In this document: in pieces, positions 27,940-35,369 of the stretch | How the letters are laid out: each line of letters begins with the position of its first letter | How positions within the stretch are numbered: position 1 is the first letter of the stretch | Notes under the pieces: model-generated | Databases searched by the model: none | The model's input: the letters and a program-made list of their open reading frames with translations, nothing else | What the model was told of the DNA's origin: nothing | Origin: Pseudoduganella albidiflava | GTDB lineage: Bacteria; Pseudomonadota; Gammaproteobacteria; Burkholderiales; Burkholderiaceae_D | Assembly: GCF_004322755.1 (NCBI RefSeq) | Contig: NZ_CP036401.1 | Location: 4,340,001-4,404,000, forward strand | DNA: 64,000 nt | Direction: 5' to 3' | Program-made: the position numbers and the translations under genes

Positions 27940-28941
27940 TCAGGCCTCCGCGGCGCGCGCGTGCATCACGGCGAACCAGCCGGCGTCGTCGGTCCATACC
28001 GCGTCGGCCGTGAAGCCGGCCTGCGCCAGCAACGCGGCGAAGCTGTCCGGCGTGTACTTGTAGCTGTCCTCGGTGTGGATGCGCTCGCCGCGTGCGAAAC
28101 GGCGCTCGCCGCCGGGCCAGTGCACGGTGAGCGCGGTGCGCGCCTCCAGGTGCATTTCGATGCGGCTTTCCTCGGCGTTGAAGAAGGCCACGTGCCGCCA
28201 CTGCCGCACGTCGAAATCGGCGCCGGTCAGGTGGTTCACGTGGCGCAGCATGTTCAGGTTGAAAGCGGCCGTCACGCCGATCGCGTCGTCGTAGGCGGCA
28301 TCGAGCACGGCGGCATCCTTGGCCAGGTCCACGCCGATCAGCAGGCCGCCATCGCCGCAGGTATTCTCGCGCACGCGGCGCAGGAAAGCGATGGCTTCGT
28401 GCGGCGCGAAATTGCCGATCGACGAACCCGGATAGAAGAACACGCGGCGCTCGGCACGGACCGCCGCCGGCAGCGCGAACGGGCCCGACAGGTCGAGCGC
28501 CAGCGCCGTCATCGCGATCGACGGGAAGCGCTGCTGCAGGCGGCCGACCGCCTCGTTGAGGAAATCGCGCGAGATATCGATCGGCACGTATTGTTGCGGC
28601 TGCAGCAAGGGAAACAGGCTGGCCGCCTTGGCGCAATTGCCCGCGCCCAGGTCGATCAGCGTGCTGCCGGTGCCGATGCGGCGGGCGATGTCGGCGCCAT
28701 GCGCGGCGAAAATCGCCGCTTCAGTTCGTGTGGGATAATACTCGGGTAACTCGCAAATGGCTTCGAACAGGCGCGATCCGAGGCTGTCGTACAGGTACTT
28801 CGGCGAAGTGCGCGCCTGCGGGGCAAGCAGCCCGGCCTGGATTTCGGCGATCGTGGCGCGGTCGCCATGCGGCCCGTCGAGGTCTCCGGAAGGGTCGATC
28901 GGCAACACGCGCAGCGCGGCGGCGGTTCTGGTCATTGGCAT
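27940..28941 (-). CDS. egtD: L-histidine N-alpha-methyltransferase EgtD
   Basis: EgtD trimethylates histidine with SAM to give hercynine, the shared precursor of ergothioneine and selenoneine. The product has the SAM-binding LIDLGAGNCAKA motif, SPKYLYDSLGSRLF, FFYPGSSIGNFAP and the C-terminal IHTEDSYKYT. I start it at 28941 (MPMTRTAAAL, 333 residues) because AGGAAGAG lies just upstream. The longer reading from 28983 adds MTDKNTTEKNRKSA, which is encoded by a degenerate tandem array and lacks a ribosome-binding site. It is the first gene of the egtDB operon and divergent from the ABC transporter operon. Confidence 0.93.
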   Translation of the reverse strand: MPMTRTAAALRVLPIDPSGDLDGPHGDRATIAEIQAGLLAPQARTSPKYLYDSLGSRLFEAICELPEYYPTRTEAAIFAAHGADIARRIGTGSTLIDLGAGNCAKAASLFPLLQPQQYVPIDISRDFLNEAVGRLQQRFPSIAMTALALDLSGPFALPAAVRAERRVFFYPGSSIGNFAPHEAIAFLRRVRENTCGDGGLLIGVDLAKDAAVLDAAYDDAIGVTAAFNLNMLRHVNHLTGADFDVRQWRHVAFFNAEESRIEMHLEARTALTVHWPGGERRFARGERIHTEDSYKYTPDSFAALLAQAGFTADAVWTDDAGWFAVMHARAAEA

Positions 28942-28951
28942 GGCGCTCTTC

Positions 28952-29034
28952 CTGTTCTTTTCGGTAGTGTTCTTGTCGGTCATGCTTTTCGGCTGTTCTT
29001 ATCGGCTTGTTGCGATCGGCTTGTTGCGGCCGGT
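28952..29034. repeat. Degenerate 13-15-bp tandem array at the 5' end of egtD
   Basis: Six units can be aligned, from CTGTTCTTTTCGGT (28952) to TGTTGCGGCCGGT (29022), sharing a CGGT or CGGCT end. The array stops at the presumed ribosome-binding site of egtD and, read in frame, encodes its optional N-terminal extension. Confidence 0.6.
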
Positions 29035-29068
29035 AGTTACAGACTGTCGAGGCGGCAAGGGCAGTTTT

Positions 29069-29076
29069 GCTATGAT
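29069..29076 (+). promoter_or_regulatory. Extended -10 element for the ABC transporter operon
   Basis: TGCTATGAT (ending at 29076) matches an extended -10 (TGnTATAAT) about 80 bases before the substrate-binding-protein start. No good -35 lies at the expected distance, as is common for extended -10 promoters. Confidence 0.4.
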
Positions 29077-29155
29077 ACTCAATTACAAAAAGCAGAGCGT
29101 CCCGGTCGGGCAGTCCCTGGCCAGCCGCATTGAATAACATAATTATTTCCTGATC

Positions 29156-30016
29156 ATGAAACCAACCTTCAAACGTGCGCTCGGCGCACTGGCCCTCGGC
29201 ACCCTGCTCTCCCTGTCGGCGCACGCCCAGCAGGTGCTGCGCGTCTCGGCCATTCCCGACGAAGCGCCGACCGAGCTGCAGCGCAAGTTCAAGCCGCTGG
29301 GCGAGTACCTGGCCAAGAAAACCGGCCTGAAGGTCGAGTTCACGCCGGTGACGGACTACGCCGCCTCCGTGGAAGGCCTGGTCAACAACAAGCTCGACAT
29401 GGTCTGGTTCGGCGGCTTCACGTTCGTGCAGGCCAAGGACCGCAGCAAGGGCCAGGTGGTGCCCCTGGTGCAGCGCGTGGAAGATGAAAAATTCCGTTCG
29501 GTGTTCATCACCACCTCGCCCGCCATCACCAAACTGGCGGACCTGAAGGGCAAGACGCTGTCGTTCGGCTCCGAATCGTCGACCTCCGGCCACCTGATGC
29601 CCCGCTCCTTCCTGCTGGCCGCGCAGGTCGATCCGGACAGCGACCTGAAGCGCATTGCCTTCTCCGGCGCGCATGACGCCACCGTGGCCGCGGTCGCGGG
29701 CGGCAAGGTCGACGCGGGCGCGCTGAACATCTCGGTCTGGGAAAAGCTGGTGAGCGAGAAGAAGGTCGATCCCGCCAAGGTGCGCGTGTTCTACACCACG
29801 CCCGGCTACTACGACTACAACTGGACCGTGCGCGCCGACATGCCGGCCGACCTGAAGAAGAAGATCACGGATGCCTTCCTGGCGCTCGATCCCGCCACGC
29901 CGGAAGGCAAGGAAATCCTGGCACTGCAGCGCGCCACGAAATTCATTCCCACCAAGGCGGAAAACTACCTGGCCATCGAAGCAGCGGCAAAGAACGCCGG
30001 CCTGCTGAAGAAGTAA
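29156..30016 (+). CDS. Putative selenate/selenium-oxyanion ABC transporter, substrate-binding protein (PhnD-like)
   Basis: The 286-residue periplasmic protein has a signal peptide (cut near AHA) and the PhnD-like fold: RVSAIPDEAPTELQRKFKPL, VTDYAASVEGL, WFGGFTFVQAKD and FGSESSTSGHLMPR. This pattern matches the group annotated as putative selenate-binding proteins found near selD, and not classical phosphonate PhnD. The adjacent ATPase and two permeases form a complete importer. No phosphonate-degrading genes are nearby, while senABC and egtDB are. Selenium as substrate is inferred from family and context. Confidence 0.8.
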   Translation: MKPTFKRALGALALGTLLSLSAHAQQVLRVSAIPDEAPTELQRKFKPLGEYLAKKTGLKVEFTPVTDYAASVEGLVNNKLDMVWFGGFTFVQAKDRSKGQVVPLVQRVEDEKFRSVFITTSPAITKLADLKGKTLSFGSESSTSGHLMPRSFLLAAQVDPDSDLKRIAFSGAHDATVAAVAGGKVDAGALNISVWEKLVSEKKVDPAKVRVFYTTPGYYDYNWTVRADMPADLKKKITDAFLALDPATPEGKEILALQRATKFIPTKAENYLAIEAAAKNAGLLKK

Positions 30017-30020
30017 GCTG

Positions 30021-30890
30021 GTGGGAAGCAAGGCCATGGGAAGCAACGCGGCGGGGCCCGCCGTGTCCGCCGGCACGCCGGTGTATCGGCTCGACAGGCT
30101 GTCCGCCCGCCATGCGGGCGGCACGCGCGCCCATGCGCTGCAGGACATCACGCTGTCCGTGCAGCCCGGCGAGCAGCTGGCGCTGATCGGCCCTTCCGGC
30201 GCTGGCAAGACCACGCTGCTGGCCACGCTGTCGGTGGCTCACATGCCGGACAGCGGCAGCTTCGAGGCGTTCGGCGTCCAGCCATGGCTGCTGTCCGACC
30301 GCCAGCGGCACCAGCTGCGCGCCCGGCTGTTCCTGGCGCCGCAAACGCCGCCGCTGCCGCCGCGCCAGCGCGTGGTCACCGCCGTCCTCGCGGCGCGGCT
30401 GCCGCAGTGGAACCTGTGGCAGGCGCTGGTCTCGCTGGTCAGGCCGGCCGATCCCGAGGCGGCATGGCGCGCCCTGTCCCGCTTCAACCTGGGCGACAAG
30501 CTGTACGCGCGCGTCGACCGCCTGTCCGGCGGCGAGCGGCAGCGTTGCGGCCTGGCGCGGCTGCTGCTGTCGTCGGCGCAGGCCTTGCTGGTCGACGAAC
30601 CCCTGTCGGCGCTCGACCCGGCCCTGTCGCAACTCACCCTGGCCACGCTGCAGCAGGAAGCGGCGGCGCGCAATGCCGCCCTCGTGTGCAGCCTGCACCA
30701 GGTGGACCTGGCGCTGGCGCATTTCCCCCGCATCGTGGCACTGAAGGAAGGCCGCATCGTGTTCGACCTGCCGCGCGACCAGGTCACCCAGGCCATGATC
30801 GACGAGCTTTACCTGAACGAACAACCGCCCGCCAACACGCCCCACCCGGACGACCTGCCGGCGAAACTCGCCGTGGGCGCCTGCCTGTAG
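30021..30890 (+). CDS. ABC transporter ATP-binding protein (PhnC-like) of the putative selenium importer
   Basis: The 289-residue product has Walker A (GPSGAGKTTLL), the signature LSGGERQRCGLARLLL, Walker B (ALLVDEPLSALDP) and the H-loop (SLHQVDLAL). It energises import through the two permeases downstream. I start at the GTG at 30021; an ATG at 30036 is an equal alternative. The two starts are within a 15-base in-frame duplication (MGSKA-MGSNA). It begins four bases after the substrate-binding-protein stop codon. Confidence 0.88.
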   Translation: MGSKAMGSNAAGPAVSAGTPVYRLDRLSARHAGGTRAHALQDITLSVQPGEQLALIGPSGAGKTTLLATLSVAHMPDSGSFEAFGVQPWLLSDRQRHQLRARLFLAPQTPPLPPRQRVVTAVLAARLPQWNLWQALVSLVRPADPEAAWRALSRFNLGDKLYARVDRLSGGERQRCGLARLLLSSAQALLVDEPLSALDPALSQLTLATLQQEAAARNAALVCSLHQVDLALAHFPRIVALKEGRIVFDLPRDQVTQAMIDELYLNEQPPANTPHPDDLPAKLAVGACL

Positions 30891-30920
30891 CCCCGGCCTC
30901 CCGCCGCCGTACGCCATCCA

Positions 30921-31766
30921 ATGCAGAGCATTCCCGCCGCTTCCTATGCCGAGCGCCACCCCGATCCCGCGTGGCGCGGCCGTGTCACGTACACCATCGT
31001 CGCGCTGCTGGTCCTGTGGCCGATGCTGGTGGCCAGCGAATTCAAGCCGGCCATCCTGTTCGAAGGCGACAGCCTGGCCGCCACGCTGCGCTTCCTCGCC
31101 GACTTCCTGCCGCCGGCGCACTCGCCCGAATTCCTGTGGCTGCTGCTGCGCGAAACCTGGCAGACGGTGGCCATCGCCACGGCCGGCCTCACGCTGGCCC
31201 TGCTGGGCGCCATTCCCGCCACGCTGCTGATCACCGAGCGGCTGTCGATTTCGCGCCTGGGCACCGGCCGCATGGCGCCGGCATCGCGCGCCGTGCGGCA
31301 AGCCGTGCGCTGGCTGCTGGTGCTGCTGCGCAGCGTGCCGGAACTGGTGTGGGCGCTGCTGTTCGTGCGCATCATCGGCCTCGGCCCCACCGCCGGCGTG
31401 CTGGCCATCGCCCTCACCTATTGCGGCATGCTGGGCAAGGTGTATGCCGAGATCCTCGAATCGTCCGAGCGCCATGCCAGCGACACGCTGCTGGCCAATG
31501 GCGGCTCGCGCATGGCGGCGCTGCTGTACGGCGCCTTGCCGGAATCGGCGTCCGAACTGGTGTCGTATACCGTGTACCGCTGGGAATGCGCGATCCGCGG
31601 CTCGGTCGTGATGGGCTTCGTCGGCGCCGGCGGCCTTGGCCAGCGCATGGACGAATCGATGAAGATGCTGGCTGGCGGCGAAGTATCGGCGATGCTGCTG
31701 GTATTTGTGCTGCTCGTCGCCTGCGCCGACCTGGTCTCGAAACAGCTGCGCAGCCGCCTCGGATGA
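30921..31766 (+). CDS. ABC transporter permease (PhnE-like), first of two
   Basis: The 281-residue inner-membrane protein has about six hydrophobic helices and the binding-protein-dependent transport signature near ANGGSRMAALLYGALPE, where it contacts the ATPase. GFVGAGGLGQRMDESMKML near the end is typical of PhnE-type permeases. The next gene encodes a second permease, so the channel is probably a heterodimer. The stop codon is eight bases before the next start. Confidence 0.87.
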   Translation: MQSIPAASYAERHPDPAWRGRVTYTIVALLVLWPMLVASEFKPAILFEGDSLAATLRFLADFLPPAHSPEFLWLLLRETWQTVAIATAGLTLALLGAIPATLLITERLSISRLGTGRMAPASRAVRQAVRWLLVLLRSVPELVWALLFVRIIGLGPTAGVLAIALTYCGMLGKVYAEILESSERHASDTLLANGGSRMAALLYGALPESASELVSYTVYRWECAIRGSVVMGFVGAGGLGQRMDESMKMLAGGEVSAMLLVFVLLVACADLVSKQLRSRLG

Positions 31767-31773
31767 ACCGCAC

Positions 31774-32568
31774 ATGACGACTTCCCGCATGCCTTCCCGT
31801 CCGCCGCGCCGCTGGTCCGGCGCCGTCATGGCGCTGCTGCTGGCCGCGCTGGTGGTCGCCAGCTTCGCCAGCCTGCCGCTGCAGTTCGCCGCCTTCTTCA
31901 CGGCCGAGGCGGTATCGAGCGTGGCCGAATTCATCGCCGGCTTCGCGCCGCCCGAAACGGGCAGCGGCTTCCTGGCGAAGACGGCGGTGGCCACCGCCGA
32001 AACGCTGGCGATGTCCGCGGTCGGCACGCTGCTGGCCGTGGTGGCCGGGGTGCTGCTGGCGATTCCCGCGGCCGGCCGCTTCGGCCGGCCGCTGCGGGGC
32101 GCGGTGCGCGCGGTGCTGAACGTGCTGCGCTCGATTCCCGAACTGGTGTGGGCCTCGGTACTGCTCATCGCCGCGGGCCTGGGACCGTTCCCCGGCGCCC
32201 TGGCGCTGGGCGCGCACACGGCCGGCGTGCTGGGCCGGCTGTTCGCCGACGCCCTGGAAAACGCCACCCCGCTGCCCGAGCAAAGCCTGCGGACCAACGG
32301 CGCCACGCCGATGGCGGCGTTCCTCTATGCCACGCTGCCGCAGACCCTGCCGCAAATGCTGTCCTACACGCTGTACCGCTGGGAAAACAATATCCGTGCC
32401 GCCGCCATCCTCGGTGTGGTCGGCGCGGGCGGCCTGGGCCAAATGCTGAAATACCACCTGTCGCTGTTCCAGATGCAGAAAGCCGCCACGGTGATCCTGG
32501 CGATGCTGCTGCTGGTGGCGCTGGTGGATGGCGCCAGCTTCTGGCTGCGCCGCATCCTGACCAGGTAA
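31774..32568 (+). CDS. ABC transporter permease (PhnE-like), second of two
   Basis: The 264-residue protein parallels the preceding permease: RTNGATPMAAFLYATLPQ is the ATPase-contact loop and GVVGAGGLGQMLKYHLSLF the C-terminal signature. The ATG at 31774 is preferred over the longer frame from 31705, which would overlap the previous gene heavily. It closes the transporter operon. The 24 bases around its stop codon are loosely duplicated just downstream (about 15 of 24 identical). Confidence 0.87.
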   Translation: MTTSRMPSRPPRRWSGAVMALLLAALVVASFASLPLQFAAFFTAEAVSSVAEFIAGFAPPETGSGFLAKTAVATAETLAMSAVGTLLAVVAGVLLAIPAAGRFGRPLRGAVRAVLNVLRSIPELVWASVLLIAAGLGPFPGALALGAHTAGVLGRLFADALENATPLPEQSLRTNGATPMAAFLYATLPQTLPQMLSYTLYRWENNIRAAAILGVVGAGGLGQMLKYHLSLFQMQKAATVILAMLLLVALVDGASFWLRRILTR

Positions 32569-32633
32569 TCGGCCGGGCAAGTGACCAACTGATTGGCCAA
32601 ACAAGCTTTCAACCTCCTCGATGACGGGACAAC

Positions 32634-33308
32634 ATGCTGGAATTGCGCGAGCTGAGCAAATCGTACGGGGGCAACCGCCCGGTGCTGTCGAAGCTGTCCT
32701 ACCGCTTCCAGGCCGGCGAGTTCGTCGCGATCATGGGCGATTCGGGGGTCGGCAAATCGACATTGCTGAACCTGATCGCCGGGCTCGACCATCCCGATCC
32801 CGGCGCGGCGGCGCCGATCCTCGTCGACGGCATCGCCATGGCCTCGCTCGACGACGACGCCGCCACGCGCCTGCGCCGGCAGCGCATGGGCTTCATCTTC
32901 CAGGCCTTCCACGTCCTGCCCCACCTGACCTTGCTGCAGAACGTGGCGCTGCCGCTGTTGCTCAACGGCATGCCGCAAGGGCGCGCCGCCGAGATGCTGG
33001 CCGCCGTCGGCCTGGCGGGCCGCGAGCATGGTTATCCGCATGAATTGTCCGGTGGCGAAATGCAGCGGGTGGCGATCGCCCGCGCGCTCGTGCACCGCCC
33101 GGCGCTGGTGCTGGCCGACGAGCCCACCGGCAACCTCGACCCCGACACCGCGCATGCGGTGCTGGCCGTGCTGCGCACCGAGATCCGCGCCAGCGGCGCC
33201 TGCACGATCATGGTCACCCACTCCGAAGCGGCCGCGGCCATGGCCGATCGCACGCTGATCCTGACGCGCGCCGGCCTGCACGACGCGGCGAGTCCGCCAG
33301 GCAACTGA
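32634..33308 (+). CDS. ABC transporter ATP-binding protein, LolD/MacB type
   Basis: The 224-residue product has Walker A (GDSGVGKSTLL), signature LSGGEMQRVAIARAL, Walker B (VLADEPTGNLDP) and the H-loop (VTHSEAAA). The MacB/LolD/FtsE subfamily normally works with a large extracellular-loop permease, but no such permease is encoded nearby. It lies 65 bases after the importer operon and is of a different subfamily from that operon's own ATPase, so it is probably not part of that transporter. Its partner is unknown. Confidence 0.85.
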   Translation: MLELRELSKSYGGNRPVLSKLSYRFQAGEFVAIMGDSGVGKSTLLNLIAGLDHPDPGAAAPILVDGIAMASLDDDAATRLRRQRMGFIFQAFHVLPHLTLLQNVALPLLLNGMPQGRAAEMLAAVGLAGREHGYPHELSGGEMQRVAIARALVHRPALVLADEPTGNLDPDTAHAVLAVLRTEIRASGACTIMVTHSEAAAAMADRTLILTRAGLHDAASPPGN

Positions 33309-33600
33309 TCGCGGCGGCACCGAACGGCTTGCATGCCACGCTTCCGGCCTGGCATGGGCACGTTTCGCTTGCCTGAACCAAGCGCTTGACTTCCCGCTTG
33401 ACTTTCAAGCGCACGCCATTACCTAGTGAACCGGTAGTGTCAAGCCGTTTGGTCATTAACACGTCATATTTTTTGTATAGGACGCGCGCTTTTTTTCGCA
33501 ACCGTAGTATGATTTAGATAACTTGCTTGGTTATTAATATATTTAGACCTCCAACAAGCCGCCACGCCTTTTCACGCAATTCATACTGAGGGAGGAGCAA

Positions 33601-33888
33601 ATGAGCGTAAGGCAAAAGAAAATGGAACTCATCGAAGCAATGAACCGGGCGCGGGCGCTGGAACCTTCCAGCTTCGTGCCGAACAAGTTGCTGGATACGC
33701 TGATCGAACGGATGAACCTCAAGAACGACGCCGAGTTGTGCCGGGTGCTCGAGGTGCAGCCGCCGATCATCAGCAAGATCCGGCATCGCAAGCTGGCCGT
33801 TGGTGCCACGATCCTGTTGCGCATGCACGAGAAATCCGAACTGAGCATCAGGGAACTCAAAGAACTCACCAATGCGTCCGTGCACTGA
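33601..33888 (+). CDS. Small helix-turn-helix protein
   Basis: The 95-residue protein carries a Cro/CI-like helix-turn-helix at about residues 41-64 (NDAELCRVLEVQPPIISKIR), with few other features. It has a strong GAGGGAGGAG ribosome-binding site. The 292-base gap upstream is unusually AT-rich (33465-33550, with ATATTTTTTGTATAG and TTATTAATATATTT), consistent with a strong or regulated promoter. Its target is unknown. It is not visibly linked to a phage or toxin. Confidence 0.7.
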   Translation: MSVRQKKMELIEAMNRARALEPSSFVPNKLLDTLIERMNLKNDAELCRVLEVQPPIISKIRHRKLAVGATILLRMHEKSELSIRELKELTNASVH

Positions 33889-33957
33889 CGGTGCAATGCC
33901 TGGCGCCGGCATCGCTTTCCCGGCGCCCTTCTTCTTCCTTCCGCAGTAACTCCCCGC

Positions 33958-34022
33958 CGTATCCCGTTCTCTGGCTCGACTCACTGGCTCGATTCTCCGG
34001 CTTGCTTCTCCGGCCCTGCTTC
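33958..34022. repeat. Degenerate 13-bp tandem array downstream of the small HTH gene
   Basis: Units begin at 33971, 33984, 33997 and 34010 (CTGGCTCGACTCA, CTGGCTCGATTCT, CCGGCTTGCTTCT, CCGGCCCTGCTTC), with a weaker unit before them. The array starts about 70 bases after the HTH stop codon. Confidence 0.55.
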
Positions 34023-34137
34023 CCGTCCCCCTTCCTGAATACATTGCATGCCCGACTTCTCACCTTCGGGAGAAGCCGCCCTCTGCTGTCCGCCCTAGAC
34101 TGGTGCATGGCATGCCTGCCACCTCTGGAGGAAAGCG

Positions 34138-35367
34138 ATGACCGAGCCGTTACGCCTGCGTTTCCATCGTCCACAGTGCGCGGCCGCCGCGCTGGTTTTG
34201 ACCCTGTCCATCCCCCTGCTGCTCATCGGTTGCGACCGGGCCGGCGGCCAGCCCGCCGCTGCCGCCGCCCCGCCGCCGTCGCCGGTTTCGGCCGCCGTCG
34301 TGGTGGAACGGGACATCGTCGAGACACAGGAATTTTCCGGCCGGCTCGAAGCGGTCGAACGGGTCGAGATCCGCCCGCGCGTGCCCGGCTACATCACCGC
34401 CGTGCAATTCACGCCCGGCACCATGGTGAAGAAAGGCCAGGCGCTGTTTACCATTGACGCGCGGCCCTACCAGGCCGAACTCGGGCGGGCCGAGGCCAAC
34501 GCCAGCTCAGCCCGCGCCCGCGCCGAACTGGCCAAGGTGGAACTGGCGCGTGCCGAACGGCTGCTGGCCGACCGCGCCATCGCGGCCCGCGAATTCGACG
34601 AGCGCGCCGCCTCGCAAAAGGACCTGGAGGCGGCCGCCCGCTCGGCGCGGGCCGAGGTCGAGACGGCACGCCTGAACGTGGCCTACACGCGCGTGACGGC
34701 GCCGATCGACGGCCGGGTCAGCAAGGCCGAGATCACCGTCGGCAACCTGGTCGACCAGAGCGCCGTGCTCACCTCCGTCGTCTCCACCGACCGCATCTAC
34801 GCCAGCTTCGACGGCGACGAGGATACCTACCTGCGCGTGCGTTCGCGGACCGGGCAGGGCCGGCAGGCGCCGGTGGCCGTGCGGATCGGCCTGGCCAATG
34901 AAACCGGCTTTCCGCACGAAGGGAAGCTGGAATTCGTCGACAACCGCCTCGATCCGGCCACCGGCAGCGTGCGCATGCGCGCCACCTTCGCCAACGAGGA
35001 CGGCACGCTGGTGCCCGGGCTGTTCGCGCGCGTGCAGATCGCCGGCGGCAATCACGGCGAGGGCGGCGGCGCCGCGCGGGCGCTGCTGATCCACGACCGC
35101 GCCGTGAACACGGACCAGGACCGCAAATTCGTCTACGTCGTGAAGAACGGCAAGGCCGAGTACCGGCCGGTGGTCCTGGGCCCCGCGGCGGACGGTTTGC
35201 GCGTGGTGCGCAAGGGCCTGGCGCCCGGCGAGCAGATCGTGGTGGGCGGCCTGCAGCGCGTGCGGCCCGGCGCGCCGGTGCAGGCCAAGCTGGTACCGAT
35301 GGATACCGATCCCGATGCGCCGGCGCGCGCGGGCAGCGACACGGCGGCACAGGCGAAAGCGAGCTGA
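34138..35367 (+). CDS. RND efflux periplasmic adaptor (MexE/AcrA-like) lipoprotein
   Basis: The adaptor links the inner-membrane pump to an outer-membrane channel. The 409-residue product has a lipobox (LLLIGC), the biotinyl-lipoyl-like halves RPRVPGYITAVQFTPGTMVKKGQ and VTAPIDGRVSK around a coiled-coil hairpin (about 110-165), and a beta-barrel and membrane-proximal domain. GGAGGAAAG precedes the ATG. The pump gene starts three bases after the stop, so the pair is an operon. No MarR/TetR regulator is adjacent. Confidence 0.92.
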   Translation: MTEPLRLRFHRPQCAAAALVLTLSIPLLLIGCDRAGGQPAAAAAPPPSPVSAAVVVERDIVETQEFSGRLEAVERVEIRPRVPGYITAVQFTPGTMVKKGQALFTIDARPYQAELGRAEANASSARARAELAKVELARAERLLADRAIAAREFDERAASQKDLEAAARSARAEVETARLNVAYTRVTAPIDGRVSKAEITVGNLVDQSAVLTSVVSTDRIYASFDGDEDTYLRVRSRTGQGRQAPVAVRIGLANETGFPHEGKLEFVDNRLDPATGSVRMRATFANEDGTLVPGLFARVQIAGGNHGEGGGAARALLIHDRAVNTDQDRKFVYVVKNGKAEYRPVVLGPAADGLRVVRKGLAPGEQIVVGGLQRVRPGAPVQAKLVPMDTDPDAPARAGSDTAAQAKAS

Positions 35368-35369
35368 CC

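Noticed and set aside
29156..32568. Phosphonate (PhnCDE) uptake operon
   Set aside because: No phosphonate catabolic genes are near; the binding protein fits the putative selenate group better, and the neighbours are selenium and hercynine genes.
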